Origin: Mycolicibacterium sphagni
GTDB lineage: Bacteria > Actinomycetota > Actinomycetes > Mycobacteriales > Mycobacteriaceae
DNA: 64,000 nucleotides
Reading direction: 5' to 3'
NCBI RefSeq assembly: GCF_002250655.1
Contig: NZ_NOZR01000008.1
Span: forward strand, 62,001 to 126,000
The translations under genes and the position numbers were made by a program. The notes below the pieces were generated by a model. The model did no database searches. It was given only the letters and a program-made list of their open reading frames with translations, and was not told the DNA's origin. Below are positions 18,185-27,303 of the stretch, one piece after another (position 1 is the stretch's first letter; every line of letters begins with the position of its first letter).

Positions 18185-19177
18185 ATGGACGTCGACGCAT
18201 TCGTGCTGGCACACCAGGACACCTGGAAGCGGCTCGAGCAGCTGGTCAAGCGCCGTCGTCGGCTGTCCGGCCCCGAGGTGGACGAGCTCGTCGAGCTCTA
18301 CCAGCGGGTCTCCACCCACCTGTCGATGGTCCGCTCGGCCTCCTCGGACTCCGTATTGGTCGGCCGGCTGTCCAGCCTGGTGGCCCGGGCCCGCGCCGCC
18401 GTCACCGGGGCGCACGCCCCGATGTGGCACGAATTCGCCCGGTTCTGGACGGTGTCGTTCCCGGTGGTGGCCTACCGGGCGTGGCGGTGGTGGCTGGCCA
18501 CGGCTGTCGTCTTCTTCGCCGTGGCCGTCGTCATCGGGATCTGGGTGGGTGGCAGCCACGAGGTGCAGTCGGCGCTGAGTACGCCGGACGAGATCGAGCA
18601 CCTCGTCAACCACGACTTCGCCTCGTACTACAGCGAGAACCCGGCCGGGTCGTTCGCGTTGCGGGTGTGGGTCAACAACTCCTGGGTGGCCGCACAGTGC
18701 ATCGGCTACGCGATCCTGTTGGGCATCCCGATTCCGTGGGTGCTGTTTCAGAACGCGGCCAACCTCGGCGTGATCGGCGGCCTGATGGTCGACGCGGGCA
18801 AGGCCGATGTGCTGTTCGGGTTGTTGATTCCGCACGGACTGCTGGAGCTGTCGGCGGTATTCCTCGCCGGGGCGGTCGGGATGCGGCTGGGATGGACAGT
18901 GATCTCACCGGGCGATCGACCGCGCGGCCAGGTGCTGGCCGAACAGGGCCGGGCCGTGGTGGCAGCAGCCGTGGGCCTGGCCGGTGTGCTGCTGGTGTCG
19001 GGATTGCTCGAGGCATTGGTGACGCCCTCGGCTCTGCCGACTTTTCTTCGTATCGGCATCGGGGTGGCCGCCGAGGTGGCGTTCCTGTCCTATGTCGTCT
19101 ATTTCGGCCGCAAGGCCAGCCGCGCCGGTGAGACCGGTGACGTCGAGGACGCGCCCGACGTCGTGCCTACGGGCTAG
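18185..19177 (+). CDS. Stage II sporulation protein M-like membrane protein (Rv3694c-like)
   Basis: A 330-residue protein. The N-terminal 90 residues are helical and charged (MDVDAFVLAHQDTWKRLEQL). The rest has five or six membrane helices with the SpoIIM-type segment NNSWVAAQCIGYAILLG and IPHGLLELSAVFLAGAVGMRLGW. In this non-sporulating genus the SpoIIM fold is a general membrane module, often beside RDD, MoxR and DUF58 genes as here. I start at ATG 18185. It ends four bases inside the convergent DUF58 gene. Confidence 0.82.
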   Translation: MDVDAFVLAHQDTWKRLEQLVKRRRRLSGPEVDELVELYQRVSTHLSMVRSASSDSVLVGRLSSLVARARAAVTGAHAPMWHEFARFWTVSFPVVAYRAWRWWLATAVVFFAVAVVIGIWVGGSHEVQSALSTPDEIEHLVNHDFASYYSENPAGSFALRVWVNNSWVAAQCIGYAILLGIPIPWVLFQNAANLGVIGGLMVDAGKADVLFGLLIPHGLLELSAVFLAGAVGMRLGWTVISPGDRPRGQVLAEQGRAVVAAAVGLAGVLLVSGLLEALVTPSALPTFLRIGIGVAAEVAFLSYVVYFGRKASRAGETGDVEDAPDVVPTG

Positions 19178-20496
19178 AGGCGGCCGGTGGCCTTCATCGC
19201 CAGGTATCGGTCGGCCAGCGCCGGCGCCAGATCCTCTGGCAGCGCGTCGACCACCTCGACTCCGTTGTGCCGCAACCGGCTTGCGATGTTACGCCGATCG
19301 TTGCGGGCGCGCTCGGCGGCCGCGGCGTCGTAGACCTGAGCGGCGTCGGCCCGGCCAGTGGCGAGCTGGTCAACGCGCGGGTCGGACACCGCTGCCACGA
19401 TCACGTTGTGCTTGGCCGACAGCTGCGGCAATACGGGCAGCAGGCCCTCGGCGAGGGCAGAGGCGTTGAGGTCGGTCAGCAACACCACCAGTGCGGTGCG
19501 GCGCACTCGGCGCTGCACGGTGGCCACCATTGCCGTCGCATCCGATTCGATCAGAGCCGGCTCCAGCGGCGCCATCGCATCCACCAGCTGAGCGAGCAGA
19601 TCGGCACGCGAGGCGCCGAACACCGCCGCGCGGGTGAGACGGTCGTGCGCCAGGAAGTCGACGTGATCGCCGGCGCGTGCGGCCAGCGCGGCCAGCAGCA
19701 GCGCGGCGTCCATCGACCAGTCCAGCCGCGGCCAGCCACCCGGGTCGCTGGCGGTCGGGTCGACGCCGACGCGGCCTGCCGAGGTCCGGCCCGTGTCGAG
19801 CACGATCACCACCCGCCGATCACGTTCGGGGCGCCACGTGCGGACGACCACGTCGGCGCGGCGGGCCGTGGCCCGCCAGTCGATCGAGCGGACGTCGTCG
19901 CCGACGACGTATTCGCGCAGCGAGTCGAACTCGGTTCCCTGACCGCGGATCAGGACCGGCAGCAGCCCGTCGATCTCCCGCAACCGCGCCAACCGTGACG
20001 GTAAATGCTTGCGCGACAGGAACGGCGGCAGGATGCGCACCTGGCCGGCGAGGGGGAGCGTACGCTGCCGGCCGGCCAGACCCAGCGGCCCGATCGAGCG
20101 GACGGTGACACCTTCCGAGCGCAGGTCACCGCGGCGAACGGGCCGCAGCAGGGTGATGGCAGTGAGACTTTCACCCGCCCGGGCTGAGAGCACCTGCGCC
20201 CGGGGGTCGGCACAGGCACTCGGCGGCCAGGCATCACGCAGGGCGCCACGGTACCGGCGGGACCCGGTGTTGTGGACATGCAGAACGGCCTCGACGGGTT
20301 GGCCCAGCCGCGCCGATGTGTCACCCGCGCGGGTCACGTGCAGTGCACGCGGGCTCGCGGCCAACGCCACGTCGCCGGCCAACACCGTGAGAAGAAGCCC
20401 CAACACAATGGCGAAAGTCGTTGCCGGTGAAGGAGAAAGCGCGATCGGCAGCACGCCCACCAGAGCGAGTAGTCCGGCGCGCCCGGTGAGAACCAC
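19174..20496 (-). CDS. DUF58 domain protein
   Basis: A 440-residue protein with two N-terminal hydrophobic segments (LLALVGVLPIALS; TTFAIVLGLLLTVLAGDVAL) and a cytoplasmic DUF58 domain with the signature GTEFDSLREYVVGDDVRSIDW followed by a von Willebrand A-like strand (VVIVLDTGRTSAG). Such proteins work with MoxR ATPases in envelope stress or complex assembly. The GTG start at 20496 overlaps the MoxR stop by one base. Last gene of the minus-strand cluster. Confidence 0.85.
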   Translation of the reverse strand: MVLTGRAGLLALVGVLPIALSPSPATTFAIVLGLLLTVLAGDVALAASPRALHVTRAGDTSARLGQPVEAVLHVHNTGSRRYRGALRDAWPPSACADPRAQVLSARAGESLTAITLLRPVRRGDLRSEGVTVRSIGPLGLAGRQRTLPLAGQVRILPPFLSRKHLPSRLARLREIDGLLPVLIRGQGTEFDSLREYVVGDDVRSIDWRATARRADVVVRTWRPERDRRVVIVLDTGRTSAGRVGVDPTASDPGGWPRLDWSMDAALLLAALAARAGDHVDFLAHDRLTRAAVFGASRADLLAQLVDAMAPLEPALIESDATAMVATVQRRVRRTALVVLLTDLNASALAEGLLPVLPQLSAKHNVIVAAVSDPRVDQLATGRADAAQVYDAAAAERARNDRRNIASRLRHNGVEVVDALPEDLAPALADRYLAMKATGRL

Positions 20497-21479
20497 TAGC
20501 GCGGCACCGGCACCGAGGCCAGGATGCCGTCCAGCACCCCGTCGGGGGTGGCGCCTTCTAGCTCGGCCTCCGGTCGCAGCGCGATCCGGTGGCGCAATGT
20601 CGGGCGGGCCATTGCCTTGACGTCGTCCGGTGTGACGTAGCCGCGGCCCGATAACCACGCCCACGAGCGCGCCGTGCCCAGCAGGGCGGTCGCGCCACGC
20701 GGTGACACGCCAAGCTGAAGCGACGGCGAAGTCCTTGTCGCGCCGGCGATGTCGACGATGTAACCGAGCACCTCATCGGCAACCAGCACCTGCTTGACCG
20801 CCCGGCGCCCGGCGGCCAGCTCGGCCGGCCCGGCTACCGGACGGATGGCGCTCAGATCGCGCGGATCGAAACCGCCGGCATGCCGGGACAGGATCGCGAT
20901 CTCCTGGTCACGCGGCGGCAGCGGCACATTCAGCTTCAGCAGGAACCGGTCCAGCTGCGCCTCGGGCAGCTGATAAGTGCCCTCGTATTCGATCGGGTTC
21001 TGGGTGGCGGCCACGATGAACGGATCCGGCAACAGCTGGGGTTCACCGTCGACGCTGACCTGGCGCTCTTCCATCGCCTCGAGCAGAGCCGCTTGGGTTT
21101 TCGGCGGGGTGCGGTTGATCTCGTCGGCCAGCATGAGATTGGTGAACACCGGTCCCTTGCGGAAGACGAACGCGGCGGTCTTGGCGTCGTAGACCAGAGA
21201 GCCGGTGACGTCACCCGGCATCAGGTCAGGGGTGAACTGCACCCGCTTGAACTCTAGTTGCAGTGCGGCCGCCATCGCCCGCACCAACAGCGTCTTGGCC
21301 ACGCCAGGAACACCTTCCAGCAGAACGTGGCCGCGACACAACAGGGCGATCACCAGCCCGCTGACCACGGCGTCCTGCCCGACGACGGCTTTGCCAATCT
21401 CATTGCGCAGGGCCAGGAGTGCGGCGCGGGCCGCGTCGCTCTCGGCGGTGGAAGAGGGAGGTGGGGCAATGTACGTCAC
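20496..21479 (-). CDS. MoxR-type AAA+ ATPase
   Basis: A 327-residue AAA+ ATPase that probably acts as a chaperone for the adjacent DUF58 protein. Walker A is [11 protein letters not shown] (K62), Walker B is LADEINR (D119, E120). [22 protein letters not shown], sensor 1 [22 protein letters not shown] and the C-terminal lid ([18 protein letters not shown]) are typical of MoxR. It overlaps the DUF4350 gene upstream by four bases. In M. tuberculosis this corresponds to moxR2, as I recall. Confidence 0.92.
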   Translation of the reverse strand: MTYIAPPPSSTAESDAARAALLALRNEIGKAVVGQDAVVSGLVIALLCRGHVLLEGVPGVAKTLLVRAMAAALQLEFKRVQFTPDLMPGDVTGSLVYDAKTAAFVFRKGPVFTNLMLADEINRTPPKTQAALLEAMEERQVSVDGEPQLLPDPFIVAATQNPIEYEGTYQLPEAQLDRFLLKLNVPLPPRDQEIAILSRHAGGFDPRDLSAIRPVAGPAELAAGRRAVKQVLVADEVLGYIVDIAGATRTSPSLQLGVSPRGATALLGTARSWAWLSGRGYVTPDDVKAMARPTLRHRIALRPEAELEGATPDGVLDGILASVPVPR

Positions 21480-22597
21480 GACGTCGTGACCTGCCTTTCG
21501 ATGTCGTCGAGTGCGTGGGCCAGGTGGAGCAGATCGGAATCGGTGGACGGCGGCGGACCGAAAAGCAAGTGGTACAAGGTGTTCGGGTCCCCGGCATAAC
21601 GCGCCGCGACCGCGTCCACCACCGCACCGGGGGATGCGTTAGGACCCAGGCCCAGTCGGGGTATGAGCCGTTGCAAGGTTGCGGTGCGCAATGCTTCGGC
21701 CGCTTGGCCGCGGGCCCGGCGGGACCGGTAAAGGCGCGCACGACCCTCCACGGTTTCGGATGCCCGCACCACCACGGGCAGCTTCTCGGCGACGAGCGGG
21801 CCCAGACGGCGGCCCTGCCACACCGCCAGTAACAGCACGACCAGGCACAGCTGCCATACGATCCAGGTCACCGCGTCGGGCATCAAGTCGGTGAGCGACG
21901 AGCCTTCCGCACCATCACCTTCGGCCTGCTGCGGGGCGTACCAGATCAGCCGGGGCCGGTTGCCGGCCAGGTTCATCGCCAGCGCGGCGTTGCCCTCCTG
22001 GAGCAGGCCGCCGTTGGTCATGAAATCCGCGCTACCGACGACGGTGACGGTGCGGCCGTCGGTGTGGTAGCGCACCAACGCTCCGCCGTAGCAACGGGTC
22101 AGGTCGACATCGCCGGCCTTCTCGTAGGTGTCGGTGGCGCCCAGTTCCACTGTCCCTGCGCGATTGGCTTCGGGCAGATCGCAATCGGGCTTCATGGTGA
22201 GCATCCCGGCACCGCCGATACGCACGTGGGGGGCCAGCGCCTGTCGGGCGCGTGACGTGGGTTCGAGGACCAGCCGATCACCCGGGACGTCGCCGAGCCG
22301 GCTCAGCAGATCTTCGCCACGGGTGTAGTAGGTCTCGGCCGCCAGCAGCAGAGTGTCGGGCCGTGCAGCCTGCTCGACATCGGCCACGGTGTGGGCGACG
22401 ACGACGTCGACGCCGTGCTCGCGAAGCAGGGTGACCAGTGCGTGTGCGCCGTCGGGGCTCGTGGAGTCGGGATCCATCCGGCCGCCCGGGCGCGGGGCGG
22501 TGAAGTAGGCACCGATTACGGCGACAACCGAGATCGCGATGAGCGCCAAGGCAATCCAGCGTCCGGTGCGCCAACGCTGGCCGATGGTTGTGCTCAC
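21476..22597 (-). CDS. DUF4350 membrane protein
   Basis: A 373-residue protein with a membrane helix near each end of a large outer domain: residues about 14-33 (IALALIAISVVAVIGAYF) and 262-282 (IVWQLCLVVLLLAVWQG). The middle part (DSTSPDGAHALVTLLREHGVDVVV, RLVLEPTSRARQAL) is the DUF4350 fold, possibly GATase-like without catalytic residues. The cytoplasmic tail is helical. Member of a five-gene overlapping operon with MoxR and DUF58, suggesting one envelope complex. Confidence 0.8.
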   Translation of the reverse strand: MSTTIGQRWRTGRWIALALIAISVVAVIGAYFTAPRPGGRMDPDSTSPDGAHALVTLLREHGVDVVVAHTVADVEQAARPDTLLLAAETYYTRGEDLLSRLGDVPGDRLVLEPTSRARQALAPHVRIGGAGMLTMKPDCDLPEANRAGTVELGATDTYEKAGDVDLTRCYGGALVRYHTDGRTVTVVGSADFMTNGGLLQEGNAALAMNLAGNRPRLIWYAPQQAEGDGAEGSSLTDLMPDAVTWIVWQLCLVVLLLAVWQGRRLGPLVAEKLPVVVRASETVEGRARLYRSRRARGQAAEALRTATLQRLIPRLGLGPNASPGAVVDAVAARYAGDPNTLYHLLFGPPPSTDSDLLHLAHALDDIERQVTTS

Positions 22598-23247
22598 CGC
22601 AGCGGGGCCCAGGTGTCGGGGACGGCGGGCGCTGCCGCATCGGCCGGGGTCGGCGCGGCATGCCGGCGAAGAGCCTCGTCGAGTTCGGCCACCATGCGGT
22701 AGTTCGGTTCGGTTCCCGGTTGCTCACCGTAGGTGACGTCGTTGAACACCGATGCCGCGCGGCGTAAGTCACCGTCGAACGCGGGCAGCAGTTCACCCGC
22801 GTCACGGGCGAGCTCGGTGGCGGTGCGGCCCGGGACGGGATTCAGCATGCCCGTCTCCTCGAGGTGGCGGCCGACTGCTCGCAGCCGGTGCCTGATTGCT
22901 GCGGCCCAGTTACCCTGGGCCGCATAAGCTTCAGCCGTCACTCGATGCTCCGCCGCACTGAGTTCGTGGGCTCCGAAGAGGCCGGCGTCACCACCCCGGT
23001 CGGTCCGCATAGTGCGTCGCGCGATCCGTACCGCGACGATGAACGCCACCACAACCACAATGGCCAGCACGGTGATGGTCAACCAGCCGCCCGGGATCGA
23101 CGAGCCCTTGACGATCAGCCGGTACAGCAACTCCTGCAGCCAGTCCCCGAGCCGATCCATCAGCGAGGGCTTGGGATAGATCGGCTTGGCCAGCTCACGC
23201 TGGGCGGCCTCGTGAGCGGCCTCACGGTCGATATCGATGGCGGGCAT
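22594..23247 (-). CDS. DUF4129 domain protein
   Basis: A 217-residue protein with one membrane helix (about residues 55-76, LTITVLAIVVVVAFIVAV) and a C-terminal cytoplasmic DUF4129 domain: HRVTAEAYAAQGNWAAAIRHRLRAVGRHLEE, PGRTATELARDAG, FNDVTYGEQPGT. The domain often sits at the end of transglutaminase-like proteins next to MoxR/DUF58. It overlaps the DUF4350 gene by four bases and starts 12 bases after the upstream membrane protein. Confidence 0.82.
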   Translation of the reverse strand: MPAIDIDREAAHEAAQRELAKPIYPKPSLMDRLGDWLQELLYRLIVKGSSIPGGWLTITVLAIVVVVAFIVAVRIARRTMRTDRGGDAGLFGAHELSAAEHRVTAEAYAAQGNWAAAIRHRLRAVGRHLEETGMLNPVPGRTATELARDAGELLPAFDGDLRRAASVFNDVTYGEQPGTEPNYRMVAELDEALRRHAAPTPADAAAPAVPDTWAPLR

Positions 23248-23259
23248 GCTGATCCGGCG

Positions 23260-24483
23260 CTACCGCGACGGGGTAAGCCACAGATTGTCGGCGGGCACGA
23301 TGTCGGTGTGCCCGGCGTTAGCCCCAGTTCGCAACACCAGATCGAACGCCTCGGCACGGATGCGGGTATCGGTGTAGAGCAGCACCACCACACCGGCGGC
23401 GAACGGCGCGGTGAGAATCTCGCCGATCGCGCCGCCGATGGCGATCAATGTGGTCGACAGGATGATCGAGCCTGAGGACGTGTCCCCGAGGAGCAGTACC
23501 TGACCGGCGATGCTGAACGGAATCGAGACCGCGCCGGCGATCACCCCCGCGACCACCGAAGCGAGCAGCCGGATTCCGATGACTCGCCAGAAGTGGTTGC
23601 GCACCAAGCCAAACGAACGGCGGATCGACTCGATGATGGGCTTTCGCTCCAGCACGATGGCGACCGGAGTGAACGACAGGCTGGTGTACAGGTAGGCGAG
23701 CGCAGCGATCAATGCCAGTACCAGCGGGATGCCGATGATCACTGCGGCAAGGCCGTTAGCCGCCACCGCAATTCCGGCGATGACGGCCGCGACCACACCC
23801 GCCAACAGCAATGCGGCCAAAACTTCCAGCACGCTGAACCCGAGGAGGGCCAGCAGCCGGCCACGCACCCGCTGCCAGGCTTCGCCGACGGTGATCTTGG
23901 AGCCGAATACTGCCCGCGCGACCACGACGGTGAGCATGCCGGACAGCAGGATTGCCGCCAGGAAGGTCGTCACGCCGGTGGTGAGGCCGGACAGGATAGA
24001 GCCCACCACCACCGGTGTGGACAACTCTTCGCCGGTTTGGGCGCCGACCTTGCCGCCCATAGAAATGATCGGACCCAGCTGCAAGACGAGCGCCAGGATC
24101 TGGGTGATCACCACCACGATGGTTGTCAGGCCCAGCGACGCCTTCGGGTTCGACCGGATGTAGGCGACAGCGCCGTTGAAGATATCGCTGAGCGACAGCG
24201 GCCGAAGCGGGATGATGCCTGGCTTGGGCGCCATCGGCGGTCCGTAGCCCGGTGGTGGGAAACCGGGTGGTGGATACCCGGGCGCGGCGTACCCCGGTGG
24301 GGGATATCCCGGCGGACCGTAAGCCGGTGGCGGATAACCGGGCGGGCCATAGGCGGGTGGCCCATAGCCCGGCGGTGGATATCCGGGCGGTGGATAACCG
24401 GCAGGCGGCCCTGGCGGCGAGAATGCCGGTTGACCAGGCCATCCGGGCGGCGGTCCGGGTGGTCCGGCAGGTGGTGCCGTCAC
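23260..24483 (-). CDS. Proline-rich multi-spanning membrane protein (Rv3689-like)
   Basis: About 407 residues. The first about 90 residues are a cytoplasmic Pro-Gly-Tyr tract of repeated PPGYPPPGYGPP units. The rest has about six membrane helices resembling the glycerophosphodiesterase-type membrane domain (PLSLSDIFNGAVAYIRSNPKA; ITVGEAWQRVRGRLLALLG; FTPVAIVLERKPIIESIRRSFGLV). First gene of the MoxR operon. I start at GTG 24483 (VTAPPAGPPG); an ATG at 24540 would add 19 residues. No enzymatic residues are seen; a scaffold or transport role is an inference. Confidence 0.75.
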   Translation of the reverse strand: MTAPPAGPPGPPPGWPGQPAFSPPGPPAGYPPPGYPPPGYGPPAYGPPGYPPPAYGPPGYPPPGYAAPGYPPPGFPPPGYGPPMAPKPGIIPLRPLSLSDIFNGAVAYIRSNPKASLGLTTIVVVITQILALVLQLGPIISMGGKVGAQTGEELSTPVVVGSILSGLTTGVTTFLAAILLSGMLTVVVARAVFGSKITVGEAWQRVRGRLLALLGFSVLEVLAALLLAGVVAAVIAGIAVAANGLAAVIIGIPLVLALIAALAYLYTSLSFTPVAIVLERKPIIESIRRSFGLVRNHFWRVIGIRLLASVVAGVIAGAVSIPFSIAGQVLLLGDTSSGSIILSTTLIAIGGAIGEILTAPFAAGVVVLLYTDTRIRAEAFDLVLRTGANAGHTDIVPADNLWLTPSR

Positions 24484-24582
24484 CGGACAACGCCCCCCAC
24501 GTCGTTGCTCATACGCCCATCCTGTCGAGCGCCGAGCCATTTCTCAACGTCCCGCCCATCCCGGGCGCGTAGCGTTTGCGCC

Positions 24583-25047
24583 ATGGCGGAGCTCAAGGAC
24601 CGGCTGAGATCGGACCTCACCGAAGCGATGAAGAGTCAGGACAAGTTGCGCACTGCGACGCTGCGACTGCTGCTCGCGGCGATCCAGACCGAGGAGGTCT
24701 CGGGCAAGCAGGCGCGTGACCTCTCCGACGACGAGGTGCTCAAGGTGCTCGCCAGGGAGTCCAAGAAGCGAAGCGAATCCGCCGAGATCTACACCCAGAA
24801 CGGGCGCGGCGAACTGGCTGCCGAGGAGCACGCCGAGGCCCGGATCATCGACGAGTACCTGCCGACCCCGCTGACCGACGCCGAGGTGGCCGACGTCGCG
24901 GACACCGCGATCGCGCAGGTGGCCGAGGAGATCGGGGAACGCCCGTCGGCCAAACAGATGGGTCTGGTGATGAAGGCGGCCAGCGCGATCGCGGCAGGCA
25001 AGGCCGACGGGTCGCGGCTGTCGGCGGCGGTCAAGGCGCGTTTGTAG
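24583..25047 (+). CDS. GatB/YqeY domain protein (Rv3688c-like)
   Basis: A 154-residue soluble helical protein: MAELKDRLRSDLTEAMKSQD, TLRLLLAAIQTEEV, RRSESAEIY-like and DEYLPTPLTDAEV, RPSAKQMGLVMKAA segments are the YqeY family. The domain resembles the tRNA-binding tail of GatB and may bind tRNA, but its role is unproven. Divergent from the proline-rich membrane protein, as in M. tuberculosis. The ATG at 24583 gives the same length I recall for the orthologue. Confidence 0.88.
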   Translation: MAELKDRLRSDLTEAMKSQDKLRTATLRLLLAAIQTEEVSGKQARDLSDDEVLKVLARESKKRSESAEIYTQNGRGELAAEEHAEARIIDEYLPTPLTDAEVADVADTAIAQVAEEIGERPSAKQMGLVMKAASAIAAGKADGSRLSAAVKARL

Positions 25048-25090
25048 TCCTGCCCCGTTTCGCTGTGTGAGTCTCGGGTACCCGTTGCGT

Positions 25091-26077
25091 ATGACGCGCT
25101 TCGGATACACCTTGATGACCGAGCAAAGCGGCCCCAAAAGCCTTGTACAGTATGCTATTTCGGCGGAACGCGCGGGCTTCGACTTCGAAGTGTCCAGCGA
25201 CCACTTCTCGCCGTGGCTGACCACACAGGGACACGCACCCAACGCGTGGACCTTGCTCGGTGCGGTGGCCCACGCCACCGACAGGGTCGCCCTGTACACC
25301 TACGTGACCTGCCCGACGATGCGCTATCACCCGGCCGTCGTCGCGCAGCAGGCCGCCACCTTGCAGATCCTGGCCGATGGCCGGTTCACCCTCGGCGTCG
25401 GTTCGGGGGAGAACCTCAACGAGCATGTCGTCGGCAGGGGCTGGCCTACCATCCAACGACGCCAGGACATGCTGAACGAGGCCATCGTGATCATCCGGCA
25501 ACTGCTCAGCGGTGAGCTCGTCGATCACAAAGGCGAGTACTTCCAGGTTGATTCGGCACGGATCTGGGATGTTCCAGACGAGCCGGTCACCATCGGAGTC
25601 GCGGTGTCCGGGCAGCGATCCGTGGACGCCTTCGCAACCGCCGGTGACCACATGATCGCCGTCGAGCCCGACGCCAAGCTGGTCAACGGGTGGCATTCGG
25701 CGCGCCAGGCCACCGGCCTGCCCGGGGGCGGGCGGGTGATCGGTCAGATCCCGGTGTGCTGGGACCCCGACCGCGACGCGGCGGTCAAACGCGCCCATGA
25801 ACAGTTCCGCTGGTTCGGTGGCGGTTGGGACGTCAACGCCGATCTCCCTACACCGGCCGGATTCGCTGGCGCCACGCAATTCGTCAGCCCGGAGGCGGTG
25901 GCCGAGAACATCCCGTGCGGGCCCGACCTGGACGCCATCGTCGAGGCGGTCAGTGCGTACTGGGAAGCCGGATTCACCGATATTGCGCTGGTGCAGATCG
26001 GTGACGAAGGTCAGGACGAGTTTTTGGCGAAGGCCGCCGAGCCGCTGCTGGAGAAACTCCGCAACGCCGCGAACTGA
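25091..26077 (+). CDS. LLM-class F420-dependent oxidoreductase
   Basis: A 328-residue TIM-barrel protein of the luciferase-like family, F420-type glucose-6-phosphate-dehydrogenase-related group. Signatures are FGYTLMTEQSGPKSLVQYA, FDFEVSSDHFSPWL, TYVTCPTMRYHPAVVAQQAATL, GRFTLGVGSGENLNEHV and the C-terminal FTDIALVQIGDEGQDEF. Cofactor F420 is inferred from subfamily; substrate unknown. The ATG at 25091 fits the conserved start; the extra eight residues upstream are unlikely. Confidence 0.83.
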   Translation: MTRFGYTLMTEQSGPKSLVQYAISAERAGFDFEVSSDHFSPWLTTQGHAPNAWTLLGAVAHATDRVALYTYVTCPTMRYHPAVVAQQAATLQILADGRFTLGVGSGENLNEHVVGRGWPTIQRRQDMLNEAIVIIRQLLSGELVDHKGEYFQVDSARIWDVPDEPVTIGVAVSGQRSVDAFATAGDHMIAVEPDAKLVNGWHSARQATGLPGGGRVIGQIPVCWDPDRDAAVKRAHEQFRWFGGGWDVNADLPTPAGFAGATQFVSPEAVAENIPCGPDLDAIVEAVSAYWEAGFTDIALVQIGDEGQDEFLAKAAEPLLEKLRNAAN

Positions 26078-26137
26078 TCACGTGACGACGCCCACCCTTG
26101 GGATTGAAAACCTTCCCACAGGGCAATCCCGTCGGCC

Positions 26138-26302
26138 ATGACGGACCCGACCTCCGACGAAGAAGATCACGCGGACTACACCGACGATCACCAGGAGGAA
26201 CGCAGAATCGACCGGCCAGGGGCCAAGCCCGGGGGCGGCGACGATATCCGCGAAATCGCTCCCGACGTCGCCGACTCGCCCGACCACGAGCCCCCGGATT
26301 GA
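26138..26302 (+). CDS. Small acidic hypothetical protein (54 residues)
   Basis: ATG to TGA reading of 54 residues, rich in Asp and Glu with PGAKPGGGDD in the middle and no membrane segment; probably disordered. It has no clear Shine-Dalgarno sequence. The last codons and stop lie in the first copy of a 21-bp tandem duplication. It precedes the methyltransferase gene by about 100 bases. Similar tiny acidic proteins are common in mycobacterial stress operons, but this one is not recognised. Confidence 0.4.
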   Translation: MTDPTSDEEDHADYTDDHQEERRIDRPGAKPGGGDDIREIAPDVADSPDHEPPD

Positions 26303-26331
26303 ACTGGTTTGCCCCCGGATTGAACTGGTTT
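26290..26331. repeat. 21-bp perfect tandem duplication upstream of methyltransferase gene
   Basis: Two identical 21-bp units (26290-26310 and 26311-26331) begin GCCCCCGGATTG and end CTGGTTT. Each ends in GGTTT, which resembles the -35 element of mycobacterial SigF promoters (GGTTT, 15-17 bases, GGGTA). After the second copy, 15 bases separate GGTTT from GGGCA. The SigF suggestion is inference. Confidence 0.6.
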
Positions 26332-26404
26332 AACGGTGCCGTTATGGGGCACTTAAACGGAGCGCCTTTGACAGCACAGAGCGCCCCCAATTGTCGAAAG
26401 GCCG

Positions 26405-27091
26405 ATGTTGACCATTCTTTACCCGGACGTCCAAGAGTCCGTGGATGTCTATGCCCCACAACATGATTCCTACCTGCTGATTGAAGCGATGACCCTCAGC
26501 GGTCTGGTCAAAGGGTCTCGTGTTCTGGACTTCTGCACCGGAAGCGGGGTCGTGGCGATTGCCGCGGCGCAACTGGGTGCGCGCACCGTCACCGCGTTCG
26601 ATATCTGCCCGCGTGCCGTGGGATGCGCCGCGACCAATGCCGGTGATGCAGGCGTCGATGTCGACGCACGGGTGGGCACATGGGCCGATGCGCTGGCGGC
26701 CGGTCCCTTCGATGTGGTCGTATCGAATCCGCCTTATGTCCCAACCGGTCCTCATGCTCATTCCGAAAACATCCCCGCCGGGGTGGGCTCTGCGACGGCG
26801 TGGAACGCGGGCATCGACGGCCGCCTCGTGCTGAATCCAATGTGCGACCGCGCCCCGGAACTGCTTTCCGATGGGGGGACGATGCTGATCGTCCACTCGG
26901 AGCTCTCCGACACCGAACAGTCGCTGCGCCGTCTGCGCAGTGTCGGCCTCCGGTCGGAAGTTGTTCTCAACCAACTCATTCCGTTTGGTCCGGTGCTGAA
27001 AGCCCGGGCGAACTGGCTGGAGAGCACCGGTCGGCTGCCTGTGGGGCGGCGGGAGGAGGAGATCGTGGTGATCCGCGCGGAGAAACGGTGA
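26405..27091 (+). CDS. HemK/PrmC-type methyltransferase
   Basis: A 228-residue SAM methyltransferase. Motif I is VLDFCTGSGVVAIAAAQLG, motif II is VTAFDICPRAV, and the catalytic NPPY is in DVVVSNPPYVPTG, so it methylates an amide or amine nitrogen (glutamine in release factors for PrmC). It lacks the N-terminal helical domain of PrmC, as in HemK2-like proteins. It overlaps the CDGSH gene by four bases (GTGA). Its real target is unknown. Confidence 0.8.
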   Translation: MLTILYPDVQESVDVYAPQHDSYLLIEAMTLSGLVKGSRVLDFCTGSGVVAIAAAQLGARTVTAFDICPRAVGCAATNAGDAGVDVDARVGTWADALAAGPFDVVVSNPPYVPTGPHAHSENIPAGVGSATAWNAGIDGRLVLNPMCDRAPELLSDGGTMLIVHSELSDTEQSLRRLRSVGLRSEVVLNQLIPFGPVLKARANWLESTGRLPVGRREEEIVVIRAEKR

Positions 27092-27303
27092 GCGACGAAA
27101 CCCGGCTGGTCCGAATCGTTTCCGGCGGCCCGGTGATGGTTCAAGGCCCCGTGCGTATCGAAACGCCCGACGGGGCCGTCGTCGAATCCGACCGGTTCAT
27201 GGTGGCGATTTGTATGTGCCGGCGCAGTAAGACTTATCCGCTCTGCGACACCAGCCATCGACGCAAACAGCGCGACGAGCCGTCAGCTCAGCGGACGCCG
27301 TAG
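27088..27303 (+). CDS. CDGSH-type iron-sulfur protein
   Basis: A 71-residue protein. The [2Fe-2S] motif is CMCRRSKTYPLCDTSH: Cys-X-Cys, then X9-Cys, then Asp and His ligand; the Gly of the usual CDGSH is Thr here. Such proteins carry a labile cluster and act in redox or iron handling. The GTG start overlaps the methyltransferase stop, so the two are co-translated. The last 21 bases overlap the convergent diiron-type gene. Confidence 0.82.
   Translation: MSDETRLVRIVSGGPVMVQGPVRIETPDGAVVESDRFMVAICMCRRSKTYPLCDTSHRRKQRDEPSAQRTP

Noticed and set aside
26100..26130. Terminator after the F420-type oxidoreductase gene
   Set aside because: GGGATTG and CAATCCC can pair, but the loop is 17 bases, there is no T-run, and the hairpin precedes the next small reading frame directly.
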